Source: Coptis chinensis (lineage: Eukaryota > Streptophyta > Magnoliopsida > Ranunculales > Ranunculaceae). Taken from it: a DNA stretch of 64,000 nt. Positions 12,401 through 23,155 of this stretch are shown here, piece by piece. The stretch is from NCBI GenBank assembly GCA_015680905.1, contig CM027377.1, positions 55,573,501 to 55,637,500 of the forward strand, read 5' to 3'. The notes beneath the pieces were generated by a model. It searched no databases. It had not been told where the DNA came from and saw only the letters and a list, made by a program, of their open reading frames with translations. Positions within the stretch are counted from its first letter, which is position 1. Each line of letters starts with the position of its first letter. The translations under genes were made by a program, and so were the position numbers.

Positions 12401-13406
12401 GCGGCGAGAAGCCGGGGCAGAGCTTCTTTTACGAGTATGTTATCTTTTCTTAGGTGGGGGCGAGGCCTAGGGTTTCCTTTAATTTCCTTACGAGGCAGAG
12501 GGCAGTAAAAGGAAGCGGAATACCCACTGATGGTGTAGAGTGCCGGGACTTCCAACTATGGAGTGCCCTGGGTGGGATGTATACCCAGAACTTCAGTTTG
12601 GGCGGATCCTAGACTTTGGAGTCTCTCGAAGATGGCGAAGTTATTCCATAGTAGATGCGGGATTTTGAATCAGATTGCTAACCTACACGGGAAGATTGAC
12701 TTATTTCCTTTAATAACATGGACTACATATCATAAGAGAAATAAACTATAATAAGACTCTCCACGGGTCTGGAAGGCAAGATGGTTAAGTGTCAACCCTG
12801 ATGGGAGGTCTATGGACCAAAAATTCCCGGATACATACAACGAATAGTAATACCACTTCTTGTCTGAGGAGGTAATACGGAAGACTAAAGATTTATTTTT
12901 AGGGCGAACAAAAAAGGATTGATACCCAACACTGACGTCCTTGGTACTCGTCTTTATATAATAATGAGAAATAATATTGTGATAGGATATCTTGGGATCT
13001 TCTAACCTATTATAGTAGTTTGCAGCATACATGATCCGCTAGAAGTTACCAATGCCTTGGCAGGGAGGGAGTTTGAAGTGGTTGTGCACCTCGACATTTA
13101 ATAGTGTTAAGCAAAACCGGAAACCAACGATAATTTAACCTACTGTGACTACAAGATACCCCGGCCTGCGGGGAACCAAATGGGGGAAATGTGTGACTGT
13201 GGGCATGTGTTCTAGGAATACGTCAACGGGAATCCCATAGGCAACCCTAATCGCATCAAATTAGGTATACAACATCGTGAAGGGGGAGGCGGTAGGATGA
13301 TGGGCCGCCCTGATGTGGAAGGGGCTGCAGCAATGTCCACCAGAAGTGGAGATGCCACCATATTGGACCGTGAATAGGAAAAGTCACTGGAGTGAGATTC
13401 CGACAT
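9412..13406 (-). pseudogene. Antisense extra ORF of T1 Tat element (gypsy-type transposon domain)
   Basis: Runs opposite to the element. The start ATG is at 13404-13406 ('MSESHSSDFSYS'), close to the 3' LTR, as in the second copy at 23156. Domain region 12730-13210: 'CQGIGNF', 'MYAANYYNRLEDPKISYHNI', 'VGYQSFFVRPKNKSLVFRIT' and 'YVSGNFW', resembling the plant 'putative gypsy type transposon' domain (Pfam PF04195). A middle block at about 11860-11960 ('DSALENPTVASSIF') matches the other copy. The tail is coiled-coil-like ('MDKLQECFKALAEKYGG', 9660-9760). A C-type LTR splits it at 9849-11502. Stops and frameshifts are many. Function is unknown. Confidence 0.7.
9849..11502 (+). mobile_element. 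Solo C-type LTR inside the antisense ORF
   Basis: 1654 bp from TATAGATACCCC (TGTAGACACC in other copies) to GCATACA. TATA box AATATAAATA at 10831-10840. Neither a primer binding site nor a polypurine tract adjoins it, and the antisense ORF resumes on the other side, so it is best read as a solo LTR. The flanks GGAGT and AGACT match at only 3 of 5 positions, so a target duplication is not proven. Confidence 0.75.
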
Positions 13407-13946
13407 CAGGAAAGGAAGATGAATAGACTCAGAGGATGAAGAAGACTTAAAAAGCAGTTGCAAAATAAAGGGAAAAGGAAGCAAGAAAATGCACGAAAAC
13501 AAAAAGGAAAGGAATATAACAAACTTGAATCGAGTTTCCAATGGAGAAGATGCGTGACGGAGCAATCACAGAGGAGATACACAGATCGAAGTATGATCAG
13601 AAAGGAGAAAACTGTTGGAGAGAAGTGAGAATAGAAAGGGAATAGAGAAATGAAATGAGGGAGGAAGAAGAAATGAGCGGGATTTTAAATAGTAGAAAGG
13701 CAAAAGAGTAAAAAAATTCAGGGGGCGAAGAAATCGAAGAGTCAGTAGGTGGTCCAACAGAAATGCAACACATGGAGGCACGAAAAATGAAGGGTTACTG
13801 AAAAGAAGCGCGTGATGATTACCCTCGGCAACATACGCATACCAATGAAGAGTCAGAAAAGAAAAAAATAGATACAGAAGAAAAGGGATGGCGGGCATTC
13901 TCAACCCCGAGCTAGTTTGATGGTTGTAGAGTCGAGAAGGGGCATT

Positions 13947-14266
13947 TGTAGTGGCCTAGTTTAGAGAAGTTGAATGAGTCAGCGGTGAGGTGTCCTAGAA
14001 GCAAGATAACAAAGGAAGTCAAAGAGTAGGGTAGTATGATTGCAGATACCTAAACTGCGGACATGGAACGCATGCGTGGAGTAGAGGAAACTGTGGATGA
14101 AAGGACAGGTGTACGGATGGGAGAGAGTGGGTGAGGGTATAAAGATAAAGAAAAGAGCAAGAGAGAAAGGGGGAAAAAGAAAAAGAAAAGAGGGGTGAAA
14201 AGAAGATAGAAAACCTAGAAAAATAGAGAGAGAAGAGAAAGGGATACATCAGTATGCATGTGTACA
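13947..14266 (+). mobile_element. 3' LTR of the plus-strand T1 Tat element
   Basis: Starts TGTAGTGGCC directly after polypurine 'gagaaggggcatt' and ends ATGTGTACA. It has TATA box TATAAAG at about 14138-14144 and a purine-rich leader. Its layout is the same as the 400-bp T1 LTRs at 22142 and 47602 (leader rich in GA, end '...gggatacatcagt' against '...gggtatatttcagt'), although the sequence has diverged. Confidence 0.65.
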
Positions 14267-14418
14267 TTATTTTTTTGTATATGAGAAAGTGTAAGAAAAC
14301 CTACCACTTCTTGAAGAAGCCGACCTTGGGGACACCATCTTTGCTTCTTTTTTGTGCTGATGTGCTAAGATGAGTGGCTTAAGGTACGTTTCTCTCTCCA
14401 CAAATTGTCATTTATAAC

Positions 14419-14740
14419 TAGGGCTGGAAATGGAGCGGGTTCGGGGTCAGATTCTCACTCAAAATTCTTTACCATATTTCGATCAATCCAGATTTGGGTC
14501 GGATTTCGAATATCCATATCCATTAAAAAAACACCAAAAAATACACTATTTTTATGATTTTCATATATAAATGTAAGATTTAAATGAACTTTTAGGCATC
14601 AAAATATAAATTTTGTTAAAATATTTTGGGTTTTTGGATATTCGGGTCGGATTCTAGTCACAAACGTAGAAACCATATCCGTTAATATGGATTCAGATAT
14701 GGTCGGATTCGGGTCTCATCCCGTACCATTTCCAGCCTTA
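14419..14740. mobile_element. hAT-type MITE with intact target duplication
   Basis: 322-bp non-coding element. Terminal inverted repeats TAGGGCTGGAAATGG (left) and its complement CCATTTCCAGCCTTA (right) match at 14 of 15 positions. It is flanked on both sides by TTTATAAC (14411-14418 and 14741-14748), a perfect 8-bp target duplication as made by hAT transposases. Inside are GGGTCGGATT-type repeats in both orientations. It is too short for a transposase, so it moved using one supplied in trans. Confidence 0.9.
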
Positions 14741-15032
14741 TTTATAACTTTATATAGAGTGGTGGGGTCTTTTGTTTCCATTTTCTTGCTTTAACTATAT
14801 TAGAAGTCTTTGATTGCATCTGTTAGGTAAGGCAAGATTGGAAAGTGGAAATTAAGTCCACGGGTGCTATTCTTTTAGAAAGAGCCAAAACACTAAAAGA
14901 CGAGTTAGAAAGATTCTTTTTTTTTGGGTCAGCACACGTGTTGGTTTTATAAAAGGTTTTCTTAACAGCTTGTTTTTTCGGTGAGCACACTCTTGCAAGG
15001 GTCGGCACTGCCTCATCAGTTTTGGGCTTAGC

Positions 15033-16025
15033 TGATAAGAGCCCAAAACTGTAGTTTTAACCCCTTAATAATCATACTTTGTTAGACCAATTATGTGAAT
15101 AATAAGTAAGAGTTAATCCCGATTACGTGTTTTATGAGCTTCAAAGTCCATTATGTTAAGCGTGCCACTTTAGCGAGATAAAGGAGCAAATGAAAGAGAA
15201 CTTCCAATGCCATATCTTTGGACTCAGACCTCCGAATTGGGCCTACCTTATGTCAAAATGACCAGCTCGGAAAGAGCTTTCCAATGGTCCAAGCCTTGAC
15301 CCGATCAGAGGAGCAGAAGTGGACGAAAAGTCTGTTAAAGCGAACTGCAGCTGAAGAGGTCTTTTTGGACCGAAGAATTGGGTTTTGGGCTGATTCTACG
15401 CCCAAAACATGGCTCCAAGCCCATGCACGATTTTTGGATCTGGATGTATAAAACAAAAGCTTGACTCTTTGTTAATGGCAATTAGGTTAGGAAGCTAATG
15501 TTAATGGAGTTTAGGGTTAGAATAATTTTTAGATCTAGAATTAAATCTTCATTTTAATTAGTTTTCACTCCCCTTGTTTTAATTTAAAGTATTAAAATAT
15601 TGTTATTGCTTCATTAGATAAATAAAGTAGTTTATTATTGATCAAATTCGATTTTGTCATTTATCTATTGCTTAGATCTAATTTCATTTCTTGGTTGTTA
15701 GTCATTTCGTAGTTATTGATGTTAGATTTTAATTATTGTTTGTTAAATTTCATAAAGTTAGAATCTTTAGATTTAGTTGTCTTAAATTTACAATTAGTTT
15801 TAGTTTAAACACCAAACACATCACTCTCACTGTTCCTTGTGTTTGAATAATTGAATTCTATTTAAGTCTTGAAGGTTTAAGAGTGGAACGAATTCCTTAC
15901 TCATTATATTGCATGAATATGTTTTGAGAGTAAGAAGAATTGATTTAAACGTAAGAACGGTAGGATTACGTATTAGTGTTCTTGTAGCATTAATATTTAG
16001 GATTCTACTATTTTTACATTTATCA
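15033..16025 (+). mobile_element. A-type LTR, probably solo
   Basis: Starts TGATAAGAGCCC (15033) and ends TTATCA (16020-16025). It shares the A-type core ('ggactcagacctccgaattg', 'aagagctttccaatggtcca'). Flanking 5-mers TTAGC and AAAGC agree at only three positions. No internal sequence follows. Confidence 0.75.
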
Positions 16026-16133
16026 AAAGCCCAATCCAGTTTTGCTAGTCGGACCCAGTTTTGGCAGTTTACTAAGTTTGATACAAAAATAAAACAAACT
16101 TTTCAAATTAAAAAATATGATGAATATTAGTAC

Positions 16134-17092
16134 TATGGGGTTCTTACCATACTCTCTAGTATGAGAAAATATTCATCAAGCTTTTGTTTTCTTCACCGCA
16201 CTATTGGTAACCTTTTGATCATTATATCATTCGATCAAGTGACCAAATTGTGCAACATAAAAATTGTTCGCAGGAACAATATTAGTTTTACTGACAGCCT
16301 CAACGATAGATCAGCTTGAACTCACAATGGCAGTCTTTTCCAATCCAAGTATAATTGAACGTAATTGATTGATTGATTGATTGAACTTGAACTTGGACAT
16401 CACCATCCCTAGCATCTATCTTTCTTCTCCAGCACATCACTTATTTTCCAGAGCAGTGTTCTTTTGTGTCTTCTTCCCAAATCTTTAGAATCTTCTATCC
16501 CCAGTGGATTTTCTTGCTCTGCCAAGTGAGTCTTTCATCATTGTTTGGTTATCACCATTATATGAGAATCTTTAATCTAAGTCAAAATTATGAATGAATT
16601 GATATATCCCATTTGATTTTACCAGTTTTTCAAAATGAAGTTGAAAATATTAGATTTCATAAAATTTGCTCGTTGATTTCAAAAAAGTTGTTCATCATTT
16701 TCAAAAAATAATTTTCAAATCAACCAACATCATATAGCGTGGTGTAAGTCCATCCGATATGATGCTTCTGCTAATATATATTGATCTTTTGTCTTGTGGT
16801 GTAAGTTCGTCTAATGCTTCCACAGATAATCCAGTCATCATGTTGTCTGGTATAAGTCCATTCAATGCATCCACCAACATCCAATAATTTTTAAGCACTC
16901 ACAAACAACTTTTCAAAAAATTGAGGATTTCAAATATCCAAGAAAATGCCCTCTTTCAAAAATATTTTTCAAATGAATTTTCCAAAATTGCATGAGATCA
17001 TTTGGCTGGAGCTTGGCAAAAATGGTGCATCTCCATGGCTTTATCATTCTGTTGCGAGCAACCTCCGCCAAAGAGGGGCAACTTAGACACTC
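16134..17092 (+). mobile_element. 3' internal region of a second family C element
   Basis: Homologous to 7267-8199 from 'ggttcttacc' to the polypurine tract 'aaagaggggcaac'. It contains the same repeat array, with units at 16741, about 16798 and 16849. Non-coding. Confidence 0.7.
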
Positions 17093-18265
17093 CATTTTTG
17101 CACCCCAGACATAATTCATTCACGATTTTGCTTTAAATTAAATTTGATCATATAAGGTTATTTGCATTCTAGAGTCTTCATTTCTATATCAAACTTCTTT
17201 CTCTTCATCTTCTATTAGCGCCTTTAGACTCCTCTCATAATGTTCTAACTATGCCTAAAGTTTCATTGCTTTTTGAATTTTGAGCTAAAAATGACCAAAA
17301 TGCCCCTGTAACCCTTTGGAGCCCAAATTTTGTTTTCCACTCTTTCTTTGGATGGGATTGGTTTATATTTGAATTTCCTCGAAGAATCCTTCAAAATGAG
17401 TACAAGCTTGCCTAGGTTCCATTTGGATTTCAGAAACCCTAATCTTGCCATATCCCATTTCAGCCTGTTGTTAAGTGCAATATATTTTTGGAGTAAAATT
17501 TCAACCCAAGGGTTATTTTGAAAAGTTCATGGGCCCTCCTAATGGATTAGTTGATTTTTCTAAATCAATACTCAACCATTAGATCAAACTCATTACCATA
17601 TTGAAATTCATGCCTAAACACTATAAATAGGGGTCTCATTTACCTATAAAAAGAGACATCTTCAATTAGTTATTCAGAGCTAATAGCCTAGTAATCTTCT
17701 TTTCTAGAGTGTTCTTCATTTTTCTTTCTAGTTCTTTATTTTAGCCATATTTTCTCCTAGTTCAATCCTAAGTATAAGCTCCATTTCAAAGTGTCAATTC
17801 AAGATCAAGTTCATCATCATTCATCAAAAATCAATCAAGATCATCAATCAATCATCAATCAACAATCAAGTATGAGGCAACATTCCAAAAAAGGTGACAT
17901 CTTTCTTTTCTATTTTATTTTAATTAGCATTGCATGTTAGGATTATTTTTTAGTTTTATCAAAGCATATAGTTATTAGTTTTTAAATAATTTAGCGAAGA
18001 TCATCCAACTTGGAAGTTAAATTTCAAGCTTTTTTCATTCGCCTATCTCAAACCTTTACACCTCAATAGAAGTAAGGCTGGTTTTTATCAGGTGAGTGTG
18101 GGTGCCTAAAATTTTCCCACATCATACCTTGACTCCCGAACCCAATAATCATCTAGTTCGAGAGACTAGTCATTCACATAGGTTTTACTTAAATTTTCCT
18201 TAATAAAGTTAGTGACGACTCTAAAATCAATTGCTTAGACCTAGGTACACATTTTTGCGTGTACA
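17093..18265 (+). mobile_element. 3' LTR, family C, internally deleted
   Basis: Follows the polypurine tract and ends GCGTGTACA. TATA box CTATAAATAG at 17621-17630. It is 1173 bp against 1654 bp for the copy at 9849; the missing block lies around 17545, where 'ctaatggattagttga' runs directly into sequence that is about 430 bp further on in the other copy. Confidence 0.8.
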
Positions 18266-18662
18266 ATTATTTTAGACTAGGAAATGATGATGGTGTAGAG
18301 ATATGGATCAAAACTTCCTTAGAGCAAATCCAATGGAGGGGTGCTACAATTGGCTGCTAAAAGGTGCCACATATGCCTTTTAGCAGGCCCAGCCAAATTT
18401 GGCTATTTAAACTCCAAAACCGATTCCAACGGCACTTTTTAGCAGCTGATAAGTTCGGGATATGGACGGCAGAAACTCTGTCATCTGTCTGTTAAGTTGT
18501 AACAGGCAGCATAAACTCTGGCATCTGTATAGTCCAGACTATCCCAACGGCTAGAAATAGTTAGTTTTTATGAAATTGCTTATTTAGAGCAACTATTTCA
18601 TACAACTCTATCACCATTTGCTCATAATTCTCATAAATTTTTTATCTACTCCAACTACAACA

Positions 18663-19621
18663 ATGGATCCAAATGAACAATCAACCACATTAAAAGGAAA
18701 GAAATCTACTACAACAAGGTCCGCAAATTTCTCAATTCTAGAGGAGGAGGCTCTTTGCAAGGCGTGACTATATATTAATGAAGATCCAATTGTATGTGCG
18801 GGGCAATGAGTCACACACTATTGGGAGGGAATATATGCGAAATTTCGAGAGAGAGTTGGTGATAACAACAAAAGAAACAAGGATTCGGTGTCTACTCAAT
18901 TTGGACACATCCAACGAGCTTACAACCGGTGGGAGGGAATTATCTCCTCTTGGAGAAGATCAAAAAGTGACACAACGATCCAAGATCGGTTTGGTCGAGA
19001 CAAAAATAACATATATGTTGGCTCATAACTCACACTTTCAATTTGAGTATTGTTGGGTCTTCCTCAAGGATAGCCCAAAATGGAATGAAGAATTTGAGAG
19101 CCAGTCCACAACTATAATGAGGAGATGACCCAACATCATTCTCGATGTATATGGCGAAGTCATGCCTTCTACACCACAACGCCGTTGGCAACTCTTGGTG
19201 GCGCTCCAATTGATCCGTTTCCTATACAAGTTAGGGATGGAAGTGGAGGTAAAGGTGGATGTGGAAGTGGAAATGTAAATGGAAGTGGAACCAAGAAAAA
19301 CGACCGGAAGCGGGAACAAGGGGTGAGAAAGAAAGGATAAAGAAAGGAGGAGAGAATTACAAGATGATGGAGAAGTATTTGGTATAAATGACAAATGCCG
19401 ATGCCGATAGGGTGAAGTTGATGGAGCTCAAGAAATGGGAAGAAGTCAACAAAATATTAGCATAAGATATGTCCACTCTTGAGCCGGAAGTTGCCGAATA
19501 CTTCAAGATGATGAAAATGGAGATAATTCACCAACGGAGAGAGAATGGAACGTTTGGAACTCCAATTGGTGCTTCTAGTAGTGGTGGTGCTTCTAGTGGG
19601 GGTGGTGTTTTTTCTACTTAG
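18663..19621 (+). pseudogene. PIF/Harbinger ORF1 (Myb/SANT-like DNA-binding protein)
   Basis: Partner protein of PIF transposases, thought to bind the ends. The start is the ATG at 18663, then 'TTRSANFSILEEEALCKA', the first helix of the plant Myb/SANT-like domain. A TGA stop follows where a tryptophan is usual. Later blocks are 'THYWEGIYAKFRERVGD', 'HIQRAYNRWEGI' and 'FEYCWVFLKDSPKWNEEF' (19040-19095). Near the C-terminus 'EPEVAEYFKMMKMEIIHQRR' is readable, followed by a Gly/Ser tail ending at 19621. At least two frameshifts separate these blocks. Confidence 0.75.
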
Positions 19622-19806
19622 ATTTATTTTATTGTTGTTAGTTCTTTCAATTCCATTGTTGCTGTTAGTTCGTTTACAATATTATAATTTCAATTTTAAG
19701 TTTTAATATAATTTTAATTTGAATTGTCTTGAAATAACATGAAGTCAAACATAGATAATACTCAAACTATAGAACAAACATAACTAGATAATACATAACT
19801 CTCATA

Positions 19807-20453
19807 CTACATGTCTTGATCTGAACAATATTGCCAAAGGTGATTGATGAGGTTAACTCTTAGTTGCATATTAGTTTCTGTGCTATGAATTTGATAAAGT
19901 GCGTTGACTCTTCTTGCAATTTCCTCATGTCGATTTCTAGCAACATGCAATGCGAATGGGGGCTCCCAAGAAATTTTAATTTGCCAATCTTCGATATCAA
20001 TCTCTTGTTCATCCTCGACAATCATATTATATAAGATGATACATGACTTCATTATCCGATTAATGTCATCCCTACTCCACATTCCCGCCGACCTCCTGAT
20101 TATCCCCCACCTAGTTTGTAAGACACCAAATGCACGCTCGACATCTTTTCGACATGCTTCTTGCATCTTAGCAAAGAATCCCTCTATTTGAGTTGTTGGG
20201 TTAGAGATTGTTTGTACAAGTGTAACCCATTTGAGATAAATCCCATCGGCTAGATAGTAAACCCATTTTGTATTGCGAACCATTCATAGTGTAATTGCAA
20301 TGAGGTGCCTCACCACGCATAAGATTGTGAGAGGTGAGAATGTTGAAGCATGTTGACATCATTGTGTGAACCCGCCATACCAAAAAATACGTGCCAAATC
20401 CACAAGTCTGTATCGACAATAGCTTCCAAAATTATCTTAGGTTTCTTGTTATG
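19807..20453 (-). pseudogene. PIF/Harbinger transposase, C-terminal part
   Basis: DDE-type nuclease of the DDE_4 family. Minus strand: 'KPKIILEAIVDT' and 'DLWIW' at the broken end (20400-20453), 'GSHNDVN'-like block, 'YYLADGIYLKWVTLVQTI' (20210-20265), 'RKDVERAFGVLQTRWGIIRR' (20090-20150) holding the conserved glutamate, and 'ILYNMIVEDEQEID'. The region 19807-20283 is open for 158 codons; one frameshift near 20283 separates it from the upstream part. The first catalytic aspartate is missing with the N-terminus. Confidence 0.85.
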
Positions 20454-21500
20454 TCCTACATGTGTACCTCAGAATTGGGCCTATTATATGTCAAACAGGC
20501 CGGCTCGGAAAGAGCTTTCTAATGGTCTAGGCCTTGATCCAATTAGAGAAGTAAAAGTGGACGAAAAGGTTGTTGCAGTAATTTCAAGCAGAGAAACCCT
20601 TTTTGGACTTAAGTAATTAGGTTTTGGACTTCATTTAGTGGCCCAAAACATAGCTCCAAAGCCCATGTACGAAATTGTAAACCTAGCCCTCTCCTATATA
20701 AAGAGGACTAAGGCAAAACTCTAAAAAAACTCCTACCTCTTCTCTTTTGTTTAACCTAGTTTATGTTTTATTAGCCAAGCCACCATTAATACAATTCAAG
20801 TTATTTTTAATATAAGTATTCCTTTAATTATGTTTTCTTCTTCTCATTATTTTTTCTATGATAGTCTAATAAACCATACCTAAACCTTCATTAGAGGGGT
20901 TTGATTGAAGCTTTGATGAAGACTTAATGTGTTAGTATAGAATAGTTGTATTAAAGAGCTTCAAGTCTAGGGTTTTCTATTTAGCAATAAGTAAAATAAA
21001 CCTAGACTATAGGGTAGTTCATTCACCATGATAATGAGTTTCAACTTCCTCTCATGCTAATTATTAGTTGGCTAGAGATACCATGAATACTTAGGGATAA
21101 AAAAACCTGACCTTTATGTTGAACCTTGTGTGAAAACATAAAGATTAGGGTTGCAACAAACTCTATACTAGCATGTTAGGGATTAATCAAGGTGGATTTC
21201 AGATCTCCCTAATTTCTTATTCATATTCACATATTAATATTTATTTGCCTTAGTTTAATTTAGAATATATTCAATATTAGTTTTCACCATATTAGAATCA
21301 TTACTCTCATGCTGCTTAATTGTTAATCATTAGTGGAATTAGTATTATCTAAGCAATTAATAGTGGAACTAATTTTACTCTAGTTTATTACATAATAATT
21401 GAGAGTAGAACTTTGATACAAAAAATATGCAAATTATAGTTTATTTCTTCCTAGTATAATTAGCTAAGTAAGAGTAAAAGCATTAAATTTCATTTTATCA
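20454..21500 (+). mobile_element. A-type LTR, 5' end missing
   Basis: Begins within the LTR ('acctcagaattgggcctatt'), about 275 bp from the usual start, and runs to TTATCA at 21495-21500. TATA box CTATATAAAG at about 20694-20703. Its left border truncates the PIF transposase. Confidence 0.7.
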
Positions 21501-22136
21501 ATTGGTCTGTCTAAAATCCATTGCCCATTTTGTTTTTGGAAAATCACATAACTATTGATGTATCGAGAATCATCTATTGTAAGCGTGGTGAAAACAAACA
21601 ATTATTTTTTAACGGAAAAGAGAAAGAGTTTTTATTTTTTAGGTTTTTATTCCTACATTACTTAACTATAACAGAAGAAAATGAAAACTACTAAGAATCT
21701 TCACTATGACGAAAAGTGATCCTCCTAATAGAATGAAAACAAAATGTTTGAAATTAAGTGACTTTAATTGAGAACCTGCTTGGGTTTGGCTTTCCTTAGA
21801 TTGTGCACTTCCTTGTTTTTGCAACAAAGCGAATCTAGTGAAGAGGACTAGCTCTATTTTTGGATAATCTAGTCTCTCCTCTCCTAATCTCCAGTTAGCA
21901 CTATTTGGTAGCTATTCCAACTATAGAGAAAAATGAAACTCGAAATAAATAGCAAACACCAACAGAAGGAAAAAGTTTTCGAAATAAAAGGCTCAAGCTG
22001 CCAGCCATCCCATGGTTTAGTATGCCTATGGAATACGAAGCATGTTAAACAACCATGAGAGACAACTATAAGACACCTTCACTCAATCCCCATCTCACCT
22101 CTACTTTGTTTCACATCTCTTCTTAATAGAGGAAAG
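21501..22136. other. Unassigned AT-rich DNA
   Basis: 636 bp between the A-type LTR end and the Tat target duplication. I recognise no coding region or repeat family. It was joined to the sequence at 48009 before the Tat element inserted. Confidence 0.4.
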
Positions 22137-22141
22137 ACTAC

Positions 22142-22541
22142 TATATGAACTGAAATATACCCCTTTAAGATCCTATGTCTTGGTCTCTCCTCCCTCTCAC
22201 TCTCTTTTTCTTTCTTTCTCTCTTCCCCTCTCTCTTTCCTTTACTGTTCCTCTTTATATCCTCCTCCCTTCTTTCTTATCCGTTGATCTTCCTCCCATCC
22301 ACCGGGTCCATACCGCACACTTGTCTTCTTAGGGTTCCGCGGCCTTACCGATGTACCCCCGTTCCTTCTTTATTAAGTTGCCTCCTCTTTTGACTCGACC
22401 GACCGCTTCCACATGTTGCCCTACGGCCCGACCACTTTTTCGGAGCCGCGGCCTCGATCAGGTGTTTCTCGCCTTCATTTTCTTATCTTACTTCAGGCCA
22501 GGGGACATGCCTCCTCAGTGGACTAAAAAGGGGTTAATACA
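22142..22541 (-). mobile_element. 3' LTR of the split T1 Tat element
   Basis: The minus strand reads TGTATTAACCCC...CAGTTCATATA. By eye it matches the 5' LTR at 47602 at roughly nine of ten positions. TATA box GGATATAAAG is at about 22251-22261. The terminal CA is mutated to TA (22142-22143). The polypurine tract lies directly on its right. Confidence 0.9.
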
Positions 22542-22556
22542 AATTCCCCCTCTCGG
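22542..22556 (-). other. Polypurine tract of the T1 Tat element
   Basis: The minus strand reads 'ccgagagggggaatt' directly before the LTR start, the place and composition of the plus-strand priming site. This fixes 22142-22541 as the 3' LTR. Confidence 0.85.
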
Positions 22557-23155
22557 TCCGCATATCCAAATGGATTAGCAGGCCGAGACTCCCCAGCTGT
22601 TAGACTACCACTCTGTCTTGTCACCCATCAATCATTCGAATCTTTCTGACCATCATGCTACCTACTGCCTTGCGTCGCACGCCCAACTAGCCCTGCCTCC
22701 TCGATTCTAGTGATGCCACACGTTTATTCTTCAATGGCTCTCTTTTCCATATGCGCCACCCCCCTTTTACCGTTTTTCCCCTGACTATACAAATCCTGCC
22801 CAATACCTTTATTATACACTCCTCCCCCTTCCTGACTCTTCACTTTCCATTTTTCTAACTATACCTTCAACTTCCCTTACTCCAGTTTTCTTGTGCCTTT
22901 CTTTTTCTCCTCTTGAGTTCCTTGCATCTGTCTCACCATCTCTGGTGAAGCTCTCTTTGCATTTTGCTTACGCTCCCCGCGCTGATCGCCTCCTCTGCTT
23001 AGGTTTGCGCTCACCCTTCTCAGTTTCCCTTTCTTGCTAGAGTGAGTTGGTTGGTCATCATTTTCTTTCTCTTTTTAGATCTTGCTCTTCCATGTCCATT
23101 TCTTTCTTCCTACTGTTCGTCCATCACTCTTACCCCCCCCCCCCCCCCACACCGT
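22557..23155. other. Untranslated 3' region of the T1 Tat element
   Basis: C/T-rich DNA between the 3' LTR and the antisense ORF, probably the leader of that ORF on the plus strand. It includes a run of about 16 C at 23134-23149. No gene is seen. Confidence 0.5.

Larger units (their letters stand above)
8432..14266 (+). mobile_element. 3' half of a T1 Tat-like retrotransposon
   Basis: Plus-strand remnant: integrase C-terminus (8432-8772), spacer, antisense extra ORF (13406 down to 9412), polypurine tract 'gtcgagaaggggcatt' and 3' LTR (13947-14266). The layout matches the T1 copy at 22142-48003. Extra antisense ORFs between pol and 3' LTR are known in Tat-lineage elements. A C-type LTR (9849-11502) sits inside the antisense ORF. 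The 5' part with gag, RT and LTR is missing. Confidence 0.8.
18322..20453. mobile_element. PIF/Harbinger DNA transposon, right end missing
   Basis: The left end GAGCAAATCCAATGGAGG follows TTA (18319-18321), the 3-bp target typical of the superfamily. Two convergent genes follow, as in autonomous plant PIF elements: ORF1 on plus and the DDE transposase on minus. Transposase homology breaks off at about 20453, where an A-type LTR fragment begins, so the right terminal repeat is lost. Confidence 0.8.

Noticed and set aside
15017..15051. 12-bp perfect inverted repeat (CAGTTTTGGGCT/AGCCCAAAACTG) at the LTR start as head-to-head LTRs
   Set aside because: The DNA left of 15017 does not continue as a reversed LTR, so it is probably the target or chance.
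15028..16030. TTAGC and AAAGC as a target duplication of the A-type LTR
   Set aside because: Only 3 of 5 bases agree.
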